Of a stretch of DNA of 64,000 bases, positions 50,523-62,887 are shown piece after piece. Positions within the stretch are counted from its first letter, which is position 1. Every line of letters starts with the position of its first letter. The position numbers and the translations under genes were made by a program. The notes below the pieces were generated by a model. That model saw nothing but the letters and a program-made list of their open reading frames with translations. It ran no database searches and was not told the origin of the DNA. The DNA is from Plotosus lineatus (taxonomy: Eukaryota > Chordata > Actinopteri > Siluriformes > Plotosidae), in the NCBI GenBank assembly GCA_024760905.1, contig CM045750.1, forward strand, positions 13,246,919 through 13,310,918, in the 5' to 3' direction.

Positions 50523-50749
50523 TCATTTACTCAATATGTACCTGTGAAAAATGTTAGGAAATAAATAAATAAATGACTGTTCTGGCATAGCCTATTTCAC
50601 TTGAATTAGAAAAACACATAGCTATATGTGCAAATTTAGTTCCTGACCTTAAATAATTTACTTGTGTTTTGTAAGTTTTAAATTTCCTGTTTTCTTTATT
50701 TTTATATCTATATTTTACTTCCTGCCCCCCCCCCTCAGTATTGCAGAAT

Positions 50750-53700
50750 ATGATGGAAATGAAGGATGATCGGCGATTTTATAATCTAACACAGGAGCAA
50801 GTGGAGACTCTAGATCAAGTTCTTACAGAGATCATTCCCATTCATGGCAGAGGCAACTTTCCCACATTGAAGATTAAGCCAAAGGACATTATTCATGTTG
50901 TCAGAGACAGACTGGTTTATAAGAACATCAAGGTGAGGGACATCCGTCTCAATGGCTCCACAGCAAGTCATGTATTAGTCAAGGAGAATGGCACTAGTTA
51001 TAAGGACTTAGATATTATATTTGGTGTGGAGCTTCCTCAGCAGGAAGACTTTCAGATCATCAAGGAAGTGGTTCTAGGGTGCCTCCTGGACTTTTTGCCA
51101 CAGGGAGTTAACAAGGACAAAATCACAGCTCTTACGATGAAGGAGGCCTATGTACAGAAAATGGTCAAAGTCTTTACTGAGTATGACCGATGGAGCCTCA
51201 TCTCACTCTCCAACAACAGTGGTAAGAATGTGGAACTAAAGTTTGTTAACTCTCTGAGACGGCAGTTTGAATTCAGCGTAGATTCCTTTCAGATAATCTT
51301 GGATACAATGCTGGAGTCCTACCTTGAAGCTGAGAGAATGGAAGCTGCACAACTCAAAGACAAGGAACAGGGGGTTTCTGTTATTGAGAACACTGACTCA
51401 CAGTGTGGTCTAGTACATGAACATGTCACCTTCACTGGAACAGAACATGGTATCAAAGACGATATCAATATGTCAGGTGAAATTGAGAACATGAACAGTT
51501 TGGAGATTGTGAGCCACGACGAAGGAGTTATGATGGAAGACCAAGACAAACCTGCCATGGAAGAAACAACTGTTGAAACAGTCTATAAAGAAAGAGATGA
51601 AGGACTGAGTGAATCTATAACAATGACTGAAGTTATGGAAGATGTATCAGAATTGTCTAAAACAGGACATAAATATAAAATAGATGAGTGCAATGAAAAT
51701 TTGATTGAGCACAAAACTGAGACGAAAGAGACCAATTCGAACAGAATCATTAAGTCAGAGCTAAAAAGTGAACAGCTTGTCATTGATAAAAATAAAAAGG
51801 TAGAGCATGACATACAACTAACATACAACTCTCAAGAATGTGTCCATATGGAGGGTTATAAAGACAATGAAAACATATTAGCTACATATCTAGACAGTGT
51901 GCAAAACGAGTATATAAACACAGTAAATGAGCCAATAGAAACTAACGCAAAACCCCCTGACGCCATGGTTCTCAGTAAACAGTCTGCATTTCAGATTCCT
52001 CCCATCACCCTTCTTAAACAAAACACTCAAATGGACTCCAATAATGAGTACGCTTCACCACCTCCTGCAAAGAAAACTAGTCGAAGTTCACAAATGGTTG
52101 TTCTGAAGCATTCCTCACCAAAACCGCCCAGAAAAATGTCAAGGAAGGTCACATGTGTGCCAGATATAGGAAGTAATTTAGTATTACGAGATTGTTCAAC
52201 TGTTAAATCTTCCCAACTTCTCAGCCAAACACTCAAAGTAATTGACCCTGAAGAATCAACACATATGCAAGTAAAGTTTGCAGGGCATATCACCCACTGC
52301 TCTGAGTCAGTATCCAGTCCTGCAAATGAAAAAGACTCAGTGCTTAGGAAATTAGATATATGCGCAACGGCCTTTACTGTTTCAGCGCATGAGAATAAGG
52401 ACGCAGATAAGTCGCTTTCCATAGAGTCATTGCCAGAAAGAAAAAAAAAATTACACATAGAGACTTCAGAGCCAGAGACTGGTGAAATTACGAATCATTC
52501 TGTAGTAAGCCCTAAAACATTTCTAACTCAAAAAGTTAAAAACACAACAATTCAAACGTCTCCTGAGATACTGACAAAATCATGCACTCAGCCACTGAGA
52601 CCAAGTATACAGATCAATTGTCAGCCTATAGTAGAGGTAAATGACAACTTGTCCATCTGTCCAAAATCTTCCTATCCAAAGAGTACTGAGCTTGCTTCCC
52701 ACACTACTGATAGCACGCAAGAATATTCAGAGATACAAGAAACTGTCATTCACACAGTCGATGCTTACTCCAAATTACTGACACCTCTGTCTACAGATAT
52801 TTCTATTGATTCAGAAGTGGAAGAAATCACTGAACAGGGCTTTGAACTTCCCGTTATTTCATCACCAGTTATGGAACACTCCATATCGTGTCTACTGCCT
52901 CAGAAACCCAATGTGCCAGGCGCACAAACTCTAAAGTCTTCGATTTTAACATCACACTTTCTGGAACCACCTATCTTAATACCAAAACATGCTCAAGACT
53001 CCTCTGTGTTAGAAAAAGACTTTTCAAAATCAATTGAAATATCATCATGTCTTCTAGAACCTCCAATATCAGTGTCTAAAAATGAAGTGTATTCTGTCTG
53101 GCGATCAAACGTTTCGGAGTCTTCCACATGTTCTTCAGAGGGTTCAGAGTCTTCTGCAGGATTGGCCCAAACTCCAGAGCCATTAGAAGCACTATCACAG
53201 AGTGAGGAACCTTCTGTAAAATCACAACAGCCAGTACTTCCTTCCATATCACAAGTTGCAGTTGTAGATCCTTCTATTCAACTAGAGTTAATGAGCACTG
53301 TACAGACTTCAGAAGATCCAAAACTACAAGATTCTGCATCCACTAAACCAACCTTGCCTTCTCCCAGAGAGATTCCTTCTGTCACAGTAGTGGCAGAAAG
53401 CATGTATGGAGACTTTGAGCAAGCCTTGGACCATCTGCGTTACAGGTTAATTGCCACACGTAATCCAGAGGAGATCCGGGGTGGTGGCTTGCTCAAGTAC
53501 AGTAACCTACTGGTTAGAGATTTCAAACCGGCCAGTGAGACAGAAATCAAAACTCTTGAGCGTTATATGTGTTCGCGTTTCTTTATTGACTTTCCAGATG
53601 TGAATGAGCAACAAAGGAAGATAGAGTCCTATCTACGAAATCACTTCATTGGGGAGGAGAAAAGTAAGTATGATTACTTAATGACACTAAGACGCGTGAT

Positions 53701-53950
53701 CAACGAGAGCACCGTGTGCCTGATGGGCCACGAGCGACGGCAAACACTCAATATGATTACCATACTAGCTCTCAAAGTCCTGGGAGAACAGAACATTATC
53801 CCCAACACCAACAACGTCACTTGCTACTACCAGCCGGCTCCATATATGACTGACCACAACTTCAACAACTTCTACATTGTCAATGGCCAGTCTCCAGTTA
53901 TATATCACCATTATCCTCTACATATACACATGCAAACTGGGCTGGTTTAG
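50750..53950 (+). CDS. tent5d: TENT5 (FAM46)-family poly(A) polymerase with giant internal insert
   Basis: Non-canonical poly(A) polymerase family that extends mRNA tails in the cytoplasm; mammalian TENT5D is testis-enriched. The single coding exon follows acceptor TCAG at 50,738 and ends at TAG 53,948-53,950, giving 1066 residues from ATG 50,750 (ATG 50,753 has the better Kozak). Residues 1-195 carry the nucleotidyltransferase half: [20 protein letters not shown] (Gly69-Ser70), KDLDIIFG (Asp86, Asp88) and VELKFV (Glu162), the catalytic acids, then [16 protein letters not shown]. Residues 878-1066 carry the second half: [45 protein letters not shown] and YYQPAPY. Between them, about 680 hydrophilic Ser/Thr/Glu-rich residues replace a linker that I recall as 15-20 residues. 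Wording such as [12 protein letters not shown] and [11 protein letters not shown] favours TENT5D over A/B/C. No stop or frameshift. Confidence 0.93.
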   Translation: MMEMKDDRRFYNLTQEQVETLDQVLTEIIPIHGRGNFPTLKIKPKDIIHVVRDRLVYKNIKVRDIRLNGSTASHVLVKENGTSYKDLDIIFGVELPQQEDFQIIKEVVLGCLLDFLPQGVNKDKITALTMKEAYVQKMVKVFTEYDRWSLISLSNNSGKNVELKFVNSLRRQFEFSVDSFQIILDTMLESYLEAERMEAAQLKDKEQGVSVIENTDSQCGLVHEHVTFTGTEHGIKDDINMSGEIENMNSLEIVSHDEGVMMEDQDKPAMEETTVETVYKERDEGLSESITMTEVMEDVSELSKTGHKYKIDECNENLIEHKTETKETNSNRIIKSELKSEQLVIDKNKKVEHDIQLTYNSQECVHMEGYKDNENILATYLDSVQNEYINTVNEPIETNAKPPDAMVLSKQSAFQIPPITLLKQNTQMDSNNEYASPPPAKKTSRSSQMVVLKHSSPKPPRKMSRKVTCVPDIGSNLVLRDCSTVKSSQLLSQTLKVIDPEESTHMQVKFAGHITHCSESVSSPANEKDSVLRKLDICATAFTVSAHENKDADKSLSIESLPERKKKLHIETSEPETGEITNHSVVSPKTFLTQKVKNTTIQTSPEILTKSCTQPLRPSIQINCQPIVEVNDNLSICPKSSYPKSTELASHTTDSTQEYSEIQETVIHTVDAYSKLLTPLSTDISIDSEVEEITEQGFELPVISSPVMEHSISCLLPQKPNVPGAQTLKSSILTSHFLEPPILIPKHAQDSSVLEKDFSKSIEISSCLLEPPISVSKNEVYSVWRSNVSESSTCSSEGSESSAGLAQTPEPLEALSQSEEPSVKSQQPVLPSISQVAVVDPSIQLELMSTVQTSEDPKLQDSASTKPTLPSPREIPSVTVVAESMYGDFEQALDHLRYRLIATRNPEEIRGGGLLKYSNLLVRDFKPASETEIKTLERYMCSRFFIDFPDVNEQQRKIESYLRNHFIGEEKSKYDYLMTLRRVINESTVCLMGHERRQTLNMITILALKVLGEQNIIPNTNNVTCYYQPAPYMTDHNFNNFYIVNGQSPVIYHHYPLHIHMQTGLV

Positions 53951-55036
53951 CACTGAATGTAATATGTGCACGGTAATCTACGACTTGAAAGAAATGTATT
54001 TTCCTGCAACATAAAATGTCTACTGCAAGTACAATCCTCAGCATGACGGAAAAAAAAAAAACCTTAATTGAATAAAATCCTAATTTGAGTGATTTCAGTT
54101 AATTTAAAAAAAGTATTCTGTATGTAAATCAGGGAGTGACAGTGTTTTGAGCTCGCATTGGGCTCCCAGTGCAATTTTATGGAGACACATCTTCCCCTGG
54201 GTTTAAAATAATCCTTTGCTAGGATTAAATGCACTGTATGATCAGTGGAAACTAAACACTGTATACGAACACATTGCGCCAAAAAAAAAAAGATAAATCT
54301 CACCACACCCCCAATTATCAGTAATTAATATTTGAATATATTGAAAGGTGTCAGGAGGAGGAAATTTTTTTTTCATGATGCTAGGTAGGATTTTTGAGAG
54401 CTGAGGAATTAATTTCAGTGCAGTGAGTCTGCAGAGATTCTTCACCATATATGATGTGCTTATGACTCATGGTTCAGTTCTATGCTGATTCATACCAGCT
54501 GCATGATTGATTGCAGATGTAAACCAGTGTGAAACTTAGTATGAAAGTTCAGTGTCTGTATATACAGCCTTTTATTGTCCCTGGCTGTAAATGTTTTGTT
54601 TGTGTCCAGAATGTAAATTATGTTTGAATTGATGTCATATACTGTGTAGAAGACAGTAAAATGTTGTCACTGAAAATGTTACTGCCAGATTTCTGCATAT
54701 GAGGATTTCAAAGTATTATCTTTTTTGTGACCAGAAGAGAAGAGAAATGTTTATTAATACATGTATGTGTCTCTTAAGCATTTGTAATGTGCAGAGTCAA
54801 CTTTGTGGACTAAATAATATGCAGTTTGAATCCTATTTACCATGTGACGCATATTCAGCCTCAAAGGAAGCAACAGTTTCAAAAATGGGTTTCTCATTCA
54901 GACCCACATGTGAAAATGTCAACTTATCAGGAATTTTTTTATATGTTAGAAACAATAAACATATATTTTTCCAAGAAAACAAAAGTATTCAATAGAGTAC
55001 ACAAAAATAAACACGTAAATACTAGTAACATAACAC

Positions 55037-55039
<3 letters not shown>

Positions 55040-55084
<45 letters not shown>

Positions 55085-55099
55085 TATAAATATATAGAC

Positions 55100-55137
<38 letters not shown>
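55040..55137. repeat. (TA)n(TAGA)n microsatellite
   Basis: About 20 TA units, ATAAATATAT spacers, then about nine TAGA units. Confidence 0.95.
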
Positions 55138-55208
55138 TATATGCAAATGTAAGCCTGTTGTTGACATAGATAGTTAAAGAAATAATAAGAACTTATGTCA
55201 CTGTCCAC

Positions 55209-55256
55209 AACTTTTTTTTCTTTTTCTTTCTTTTTTTTTTTTTTTTTTTTTTTTTT
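55209..55256. repeat. poly(T) tract
   Basis: T-rich with a few C interruptions, ending in about 28 T; perhaps the reverse of a retroposon poly(A) tail, but no element follows. Confidence 0.85.
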
Positions 55257-56706
55257 GTGTGAGGTCCTAGAATTACATTTGTAAAGTATTATACTTAAGA
55301 GTATGTTGAGTGGAGGTCCCATGATACTGTCTTCCCCTGATGTTTTTGTTTAATTTCAAATCTGGCTTACTGCTAATATCTTTAGTATCACTGTGTTTAG
55401 ATTTAGGTTTTAGATGATTCTGTCTACTTGCCCAACAAAGACTTTCAACCTTGGAACCCTAAAAGTTTGTGCAGTTTGTGTGACCAAAGATGGTTTTGTA
55501 GGAAAACTTAAGTGCCTAAATGAAGGTCATTGGTATGTGACCAACAAAAAAAACAACAAAAAAAAAGAACAAAAACAAAGGAAAGACAGAAAGTAGACAG
55601 ACCACTGAAGTCAAAAGAAAAAAAAAGAAAGAAGGTCATTGATTCTCTGGGCCGCAAATGAAGATGTATCCATTTGAGGTATATTGTTTTTGTCCTTGGC
55701 ATTCTTTATTGCTGATTATGTTGATGTCAGTTCTGTAGTACATAATTATGGTTGGTTAATGTATCTTTTAATAAATAAATAAAATTATGTATACATATAC
55801 ATACATATGCATGTGTGTGTGTGTGTGTGTGTTTATGTATAGTTCCGATCATATTACATTTCTCTTGACTTGACATAATGACATTGTTCGCAGGTTTTCT
55901 TATGCATACAGGATTTGCATGTGGTGCAGCCTGTCACGCACATCACTACGTGTACTGTAGTTATCACCAGCATGTTATTGTCACAGTCTTCCAGTAGAAG
56001 CATCATTTAAGTCATGTCAGTATATGTCAGCAACTATGTCAACCAACAGCGAATACATCCCTGTATGCATCACAAACAATCACTTGCGATCAGAAACCTG
56101 ATCATTTTCGATGATGTGTGAAAGACCGAAGCAGATTTGATCAGTCCCCAATTTAGTAATTTAGAGAAGTAAATCAAAATAAGTACAAACACATGTGTTC
56201 TTGCATCATGTCCATGAGCTTCACTCTGTGGTCTGAGTCCAAACCATCTCCCCTTTACAATCAAATTGAAACTCGTCTGTCATCTGACCCTAAGTTTTAT
56301 TGTCTTGCACCTCCATCTTGCTATCTTCAGGCCACAGCTACCCACATGTCTTGTGCCAGGGGACCCTATGGTTCACCTTACTTGACCGTTACTGGCGTCA
56401 CAGGTGAAACAATATATATTCTGCCTCATAAAACAGGAACTTAACTTTAAACATTCACATCATATAATTTGACTCCCACCACAGGCTAACAGATTTTATT
56501 ACTAAATATACAATGGAAACTGCTGTTTTTCCTCAGAGAACTGGGGGAGGCAGGATTTATGCTAACTGGAAGCTTCCTGTGGCTGCCAAATCAGTTACAG
56601 AATGTCTGAGATAGAAATCCTGTGTATGAATCTTATACTCATTTTACAGACATATAGACACAGCAGTAGTTCCCGATTGTAAATAGAAGAATACAACTCT
56701 TATTAT

Positions 56707-57052
56707 GGGTAGTAGTGGCCTGGTGGTATAAGGTGCTGGATCGCTGATCCTAAGGTTGGGGGTTCAAGTCCCACTGTCCACAAGCTTGTCCCTATTCCCC
56801 CCGGTACAGCTAACTGGGTTATCAAAGGCCAGCCATGTCTCTCACTGTCTATCGTGAGAGGTTCATGTAAAAGAACCATTGCTAACTTTCAATAAGAGTA
56901 CTGTAGCTGCAAAGCCATCAGTGTGTTTCCGCCCTGCAATGGCCTGGTGAGCCATTCAGGGTGTACTCTGCCCTCACCTGGAGTCGGTTGGGATGGGCGC
57001 CAGCCTCCCTGTGACCCTAATTAGGATGAAGCGGTTACAGAGAATGAACTGA
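56707..57052 (+). repeat. SINE-A with L2-type tail
   Basis: GTAGTAGTGGCCTGGTGG head, GGTTCAAGTCCC, body CATTGCTAACTTTC, tail GATGGGCGCCAGCCTCC. CTTATTAT flanks both ends. Confidence 0.88.
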
Positions 57053-57280
57053 CTTCTTATTATTTCTATCATTTTCTTTCCCTGCAAAATTATATGCAGA
57101 TATGCATGTTCTGTACATTTTCTGTTTGCGAACACCAAATGTAGGTTTATTTATAACCAGTAGAAGGCGGCAATGCATTATTTTTGCATAGCCTGACATA
57201 AATTTTAAAAAACAATGACCAAAAAGGAATGATTTCCACCAAAATTTTGCATAGTAAACAGTGCGTGTCCTTTTTTATTC

Positions 57281-58095
57281 ACCAGTCCAATTTATCACCA
57301 GTTCTGTTCATAATACAGTGTTTATTAATAGAATTTCTAGGTGTAGCTGAGGCATTGAGGGTCCTGATTTGGTGGCCATTGGATATGGCTTTACCAAGCC
57401 GAGTCCTAGAGCTCTCGTTGGAGCAATTCGTAGCTGAGTGTGAATGTGGGATGAGAATCAGCGCCTCCAAGTCTAAGGCCATGGCTTGTAGCCGGTAAAG
57501 AATGGAGTGCACCTTCTGGGTCTGGAAGGTCCTGTCCCTATTGAAGTTCAAGTATTTCTTGAACATCTTCTTCACTTATCCCTTAACATCTGAGGATGTC
57601 GTTGGGGGCGCCTTCATGGCGAGACTTGGGTTGATTTGGCCTGGCGGAGCCCATCCCTCTCCAGGTTGTAGAAACACGGTGACGGCTTTGCAGCCTACTC
57701 TTTATGAAAGTCAGCAATGGTTCTTTTACATGCCTCTCACCATAGACAGTGAGAGACATGGCCTGCCTTTGATAACCCAGTTAGCTGCACTGGGGAGACA
57801 GTGACAACCTTGTGGGGACTCAAATCCCAAACCTTAGGATCAGCGATCCTGTGCCCTAACCACTGGACCACCATTGCCCACTCTCTTGAATATAATAGTA
57901 TGGAATAGGATTGTGCAGGAGGTCAACAGGTGGATTAATTCAGCCTCTGTTGTAAAGCTCTCAATTAACAAGTCGATTTAGGTTCCTTGCCTCAACTATG
58001 ATCATGAGCATTGCGTAGTTACCGAAAGATAGATCATAATTACAAGCAGCTGAAAATGAGCTTCCTTCAGAGGGTGGCAGGACTGTAAGATCATA
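57281..58095 (+). mobile_element. Rex3 LINE fragment split by a SINE
   Basis: Left part: SPVLFIIQCLLIEFLGVAEA, then LEQFVAECECGMRISASKSK and AMACSR. After the SINE (about 57,671-57,880) the right part resumes at RIVQEVNRWINSASVVKL and reaches the MSFLQRVAG-like segment (about 58,055). Broken frames. Confidence 0.72.
57671..57880 (-). repeat. SINE-A head and body nested in Rex3
   Basis: In reverse: GGCAATGGTGGTCCAGTGG, TTTGGGATTTGAGTCCCC, body, stopping at the GTGTTTC module boundary. The 57,600-57,670 sequence beyond is not either known tail type. Confidence 0.8.
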
Positions 58096-58244
58096 TTTTG
58101 ACAGATGTGGATAAGGAGCCAGAATGGTCCCTTCATTCATTCTCAGCCAGAATGGCGGATATATAAAAATTTCATGCAGTGAGTGTGAATGGTGGTATGT
58201 ATGTTGTCCTTGTGATTGAATAAATACCAGCTTTCTGTTGGATG

Positions 58245-58455
58245 CACCACTCTGATTCTCACTCCTTCATTTCTCTGTGGAGTTTGCATGTTCTCTCTGT
58301 GCTTGCATTAGTTTCTACTGGGTGCTCCGGTTTCTACCCACAGCCTAATGACCTGCACATTAGGCTAATTGGCTGTTCCAAATTGTCTCTAGATGCGAGT
58401 GTAAATGGTTGCATGTGTGTTGACCTGCAATTGTCTGATGGTGTGTGAGATATAA
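58245..58455 (+). repeat. V-SINE fragment
   Basis: TGTGGAGTTTGCATGTTCTC core, GGGTGCTCCGGTTTCTACCC, TTAGGCTAATTGGCTGTTCC and GAGTGTAAATGGTTG. Head and tail missing. Confidence 0.8.
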
Positions 58456-58598
58456 AATCGTCTTTAGTAGAATAATTAATAAAAAATAAACATTTGGGGA
58501 AAATTCGGGCCCATTCTTCTTTAAAACCTTGCTCTACACTCCCAGACAAACAAGTCATGTCTATTTTACAAAATTGTAGGAATTATTAACTATACAGT

Positions 58599-58950
58599 CT
58601 GTCTTCCTTTTGGCTTTTTCCCTTTTACTCGCGAGTCGCCACAGCGAATCATCTGATTCGCACGTTTGATTTGGCAAAGATTTTTACATCGGATGCCCTT
58701 CCTGTCACAACCCATTTTTAGCAAGGGACAGAAACACGCTGATGACTTTGCAGCTACTCTTTACGAAAGTCAGCAATGGTTCTTTTACATGCCTCTCACC
58801 ATAGATAGTGACAGACATGGCCCGCCTTTGATAACCCAGTTAGCTGCACTGGGGGGGGGGCAGTGACAACCTTGTGGAGAGTGGGACTTGACCCCCCAAC
58901 CTTTGGATCAGTGATCCAGCGCCCTATACCACTAGACCACCACTGCCCCC
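58599..58950 (-). repeat. SINE-A with RTE-type tail, full length
   Basis: Perfect 16-bp duplications TTATTAACTATACAGT at 58,583-58,598 and 58,951-58,966. In reverse it has an intact head, body and AAGCCAAAAGGAAGACAGA end. Confidence 0.93.
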
Positions 58951-59009
58951 TTATTAACTATACAGTATAATATATAAATATATTGAATAACTATGTAAAT
59001 AATTTAAAG

Positions 59010-59341
59010 CCGTGGTGGCAGTGGTATAGGTGCTGAATCACTGATCCTATGGTTGGGGGTTCAACCAAACTCACCACAGGTTGTCACTGTCCCCCCCAGT
59101 GCAGCAAACTGGGTTATCAAAGCCTGGCCATGTCTCTCGCTGTCTATGGTGTGAGGTTCATGTAAAAGAACCATTGCTGACTTTTGACAAGAGTAGCTGC
59201 AAAGCCGGCAGTGTGTTTCCGCCCAGCGATGGCCTGGCGAGCCGTCCAGGGTGTACTCTGCCCTCACCCGGAATCGGCTAGGATGGGCGCCAGCCTTCCC
59301 ACGACCCTAATTAGGCTTAAACGGTTACAGAAAATGAACTG
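59010..59341 (+). repeat. SINE-A with L2-type tail
   Basis: CGTGGTGGCAGTGGTATAGG (short head), body CATTGCTGACTTTTGAC, tail GGATGGGCGCCAGCC to AGAAAATGAACTGA. Confidence 0.85.
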
Positions 59342-59990
59342 ATGGTGAAGTTTACATACAGTCTTGGGTCGATTCTCTATTGGTTAACTACAGTTGTTAT
59401 GGATGTAACCTGATGAGACACCGATACTTATACCCACAATGCTCAGTTCTTGTCTGTGCTGAATTGTGTCTTGAATTGACTATGAAACTAGCAACTGAAA
59501 AGGATTTTTTGGGGAGGGAAGAGGGGCAGTGTTAACAAGACCACACTCAACTTAGTGTTGAGTAATCCAGCAATGAGTTTCTCCAAAACCACATTTTTTT
59601 GTGCTCTGGTCATCTCTAACGGGAGGCTGCATACAGACACACACGCCGTGTTTTTCATGTTACGGTGTGTGTGGTGTGTTAGGTCAGTTTGACCAGCAGA
59701 GGAACGAATACTACACACTTATTATACAGCTGTGAATATCATCCTTAAGCCTGTAGAAAATTCTCCTGGAGTCATAGATTTGCTGTCACATCAAAAATGT
59801 GGTGAAATTTTAGTATTATATGTGCAAATTTAGTTTTGTTCCAGTCTACGATTTTCATTTTCAAATCTATAACAACCCCAAGATTTCCTGTTAATCGACA
59901 AAATACAACAATCATGGAATTAAAAATGTTCCCTGCAATGATGCAATAACCCACACCAATCTTCATACAAAAATGCCCCATGTCCATATT

Positions 59991-60345
59991 TAGTGGTACA
60001 GGGCGCTGGATCGTTGATCCTAAGGTTGGGGGTTCGAGTCCCACTCTCCACAAGGTTGTCACTGTCCCCCCAGTGCAGCTAACCGGGTTATCAAAGGCCG
60101 GCCATGTCTCTCACTGTCTATGGTGAGAGGTTCATGTAAAAGAACCATTGCTGACTTTGCTAAAGAGTAGCTGCAAATCCGTCAGCGTGTTTCTGTCCCT
60201 TGCCGAAGGGTTGTGTCAGGAAGGGCATCCGACGTAAAAACTTACACCAAATCAAACGTGTGAATCAGATGATTCAGTGTGGCGACCCCTGAATAAAGGG
60301 AAAGGCTGAAAGGGAAAGGCTGAAAGGAAAAGAAGAAGAAGGATG
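59991..60345 (+). repeat. SINE-A with RTE-type tail
   Basis: Head truncated (starts TAGTGGTACAGGGCG), GGTTCGAGTCCC B box, tail with GTGTCAGGAAGGGCATCC and AAAAGAAGAAGAAG at the end. A GGGAAAGGCTGAAA repeat near the end is duplicated. Confidence 0.87.
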
Positions 60346-60735
60346 GTCAAAGCAATCTAAGTATCAACGGATTAATAAATAATTAAACTACTTTCCCAAT
60401 CTCTCCTTAAACCTTTTTAAAAAAAACAAATATCTTGCTGCTGGAGTGTGCCCTTTCCATGGGTGCCACCATCTTGAAATTGTGGGTTGTCTACTTCTTG
60501 CATAAACATTGACAAGTATCATTATGTTTTGATCTTCTTGTGACACTTATTGTCCTTTGAACGAGTGGATGCTGTTCTAACAATTTTACAGATTGTACCA
60601 TAATGCATAAGATCTACAAAAGTGCATTTTGATCTACGAAAGTATTTTCTAGCAACCTCTTGGATACCATGGGTTCACGCCCATACGTTTGTTTTAATGG
60701 GATTTTTTTTTTGTTCTTCACACATTAAAGGCTCA

Positions 60736-61084
60736 GGGGCAGTGGTGGTCTAGTGGTATAGGGTGCTGGATCACTGATCCAAAGGTTGGGGGTTCAAGTC
60801 CCACTCTCCACAAGGTTGTCACTGTCCCCCCCAGTGCAGCTAACTGGGTTATCAAAGGCGGGCCATGTCTGTCACTGTCTATGGTGTGAGGCATGTAAAA
60901 GAACCATTGCTGACTTTCGTAAAGAGTAGCTGCAAAGTCGTCAGCGTGTTTCGGTCCCTTGCTATAAAGGGTTGTGACAGGAAGGGCATCTGACGTAAAA
61001 ACCTCTGCCAAATCAAACGTGCGAATCACATGATTCGCTGTGGTGACTCCCGAGTAAAAGGGAAAAAGCCGAAAGGAAGACAGA
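60736..61084 (+). repeat. SINE-A with RTE-type tail, full length
   Basis: Perfect 15-bp duplications CACATTAAAGGCTCA at 60,721-60,735 and 61,085-61,099. Nearly identical to the other RTE-tailed copies. Confidence 0.93.
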
Positions 61085-61318
61085 CACATTAAAGGCTCAA
61101 GCCCATCTATCTAAATTTCATGTGTTCTGTTTAAACTAATAATACAGTATTCAAAGTTTAAAAAACATTTCCTGTGTCTAATTTCATTGTATTTTAAACA
61201 GAAGAGTACTATACGTTAAAAGTGCAATTCCACCACCTACTGGTCGATTTTCAGTTCAGCATTACTGTATACAGTATGGTTTATTTATCTTGAATTGAAA
61301 ACTTTACAGGCAGTGGTG

Positions 61319-61640
61319 GCCTAGTGGTATAGGGTGCTGGATCGCTGGTTGGGGGTTTAAGTCCCACTCTCCACAAGGTTGTCACTGTCCCCCCCCCCAC
61401 CCCCACAGTGCAGCTAACTGGGTTATCAAAGGCCGGCCGTGTCTCTCACTGTCTATGGTGTGAAGCATGTAAAAGAACCATTGCTGACTTTCGACGAGAG
61501 TAGGCTCCATAGTCGTCAGATGGTTCTGCCCTGCGAGGATCTGGTGAGCTGTCCAGGGTGTACTCTGCCCTTACCCCGAGTCGGCTGGGATGGGCGCTAG
61601 CCTCCCTGTGACCATAATTAGGATTAAACAGTTACAGAAC
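61319..61640 (+). repeat. SINE-A with L2-type tail
   Basis: GGCAGTGGTGGCCTAGTGG head with an eight-base loss before the B box, a C-rich run at 61,388-61,405, and tail GGATGGGCGCTAGCC. Confidence 0.88.
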
Positions 61641-61699
61641 ATGATCCGAAATACAACCTTTACTGAGGAATATATAGAACGCAGTCACGTTGTGACAAG

Positions 61700-62650
61700 T
61701 TTTATGACGGTCAGGTTCTCTCTAGGAAGAAAAGATCGAATTGTGGCCATCTTGGCATAATCAGAATGGCAAGCAGAAGTGGGTCGTCCCAAGATGAAGA
61801 AAGAGATGGAATGGATGCGTGTTGTGAATATTACTAATTGCGGTGGTGGTTGATGACAGAGGTAATAGTCAGATGTTAGTATCAGGAAACCAAGGATTAG
61901 AAGATGAGGAAGGACGATAAGATGTCAGGAGAAAAAATTGTAAAAGAAGAGTTCATGATAATAATCAAATTCAAGGTTGGTAGTCAAATAAAAAAGCGGT
62001 TAGTACAATCGTGCTTACTAGTTTTTTGAAGGAAGCAATGGAGGATATTGAAATGGCGAAAGTGCTGCATGGCAACAGTTTGTTGGTGAAGTATAAGAGT
62101 GCAGTGTGTAAAAAAGAAGTAGTGGCGAGGAGGTTGGTTGGAATGGGTAAAGAAGCTAGGATAGCACGAACCATCATCTGAGAAACCTCGAAAGAGCTTA
62201 ATAAAGAGATGAAGCAGGAACAGTCATACGAATTAGGCAATTGTAGGCTTACAGAAATGGAGAAAAGGTTGATAGTGAATCAATACTGTTATAGTTTAGC
62301 GAAGAGGTATGTACGTACTTCCAGCAACGATGATGATAGGCTACATGAGTTTCTAATGTCAGGGATTATATACCTCCTCCCATCAGATGCTATGGATGCT
62401 AACAGCAGGGACATAACCGCTCATGTTTTCCAAGGAAAAGAGAGGTGTAGACAATGTGACTGAGAACATACATACAGTATACAGAGATTGTGTGATGGAG
62501 GACAAAATTAAATGTTAAATCTGTGGTGAATATCATACAGTAGCCTATTGTGGTTGTTCAGCCAAGAAGCAGGCAATGGAGATTCAACAAGCTACGTGAG
62601 ATCGGGGACTAGCAAATGCCAAAGTAGTGAAAATACAGTACATTAAATAG
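61700..62650 (+). mobile_element. Tx1/L1-like LINE ORF1 remnant
   Basis: Broken frames read IKFKVGSQIKKRLVQS, then LKEAMEDIEMAKVLHGNSLL and VKYKSAVCKKEVVARRLVG, then a zinc-knuckle zone GKERCRQCD followed by CGEYHTVAYCGCSAKKQAME. This order (RNA-binding domain, then Cys-rich knuckles) is that of ORF1 in Tx1-type LINEs of fish. No endonuclease/RT follows before the next element. Confidence 0.55.
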
Positions 62651-62887
62651 AGAAAGAATGGAGTCAGTCAGAGAAAACAGGAAACAGGCACAGGTTCAAG
62701 ACAAAAGGAACAGCTGTATGGCAGTACAGGAATAACAATGAACAAATCTGTGCTCATTCTAACCGATGGAATTAAGTTAAACCCAAGACAGAAAAAAATC
62801 TAAGTCGTAGATCAATCACTTTTATGTTTTGTCTCCAGCTTTGTTTTTGTTTTCAAACTATTTTGTTTTTTAATTACTCATTCAATT

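Larger units (their letters stand above)
53951..55790 (+). other. tent5d: tent5d probable 3' UTR
   Basis: AATAAA signals at 54,071-54,076, near 54,950 and at 55,770-55,785 offer short and long 3' ends; long 3' UTRs are usual for this family. The region contains (TA)n(TAGA)n at 55,040-55,137 and a long poly(T) at 55,209-55,256, so the longest form is uncertain. Confidence 0.45.
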
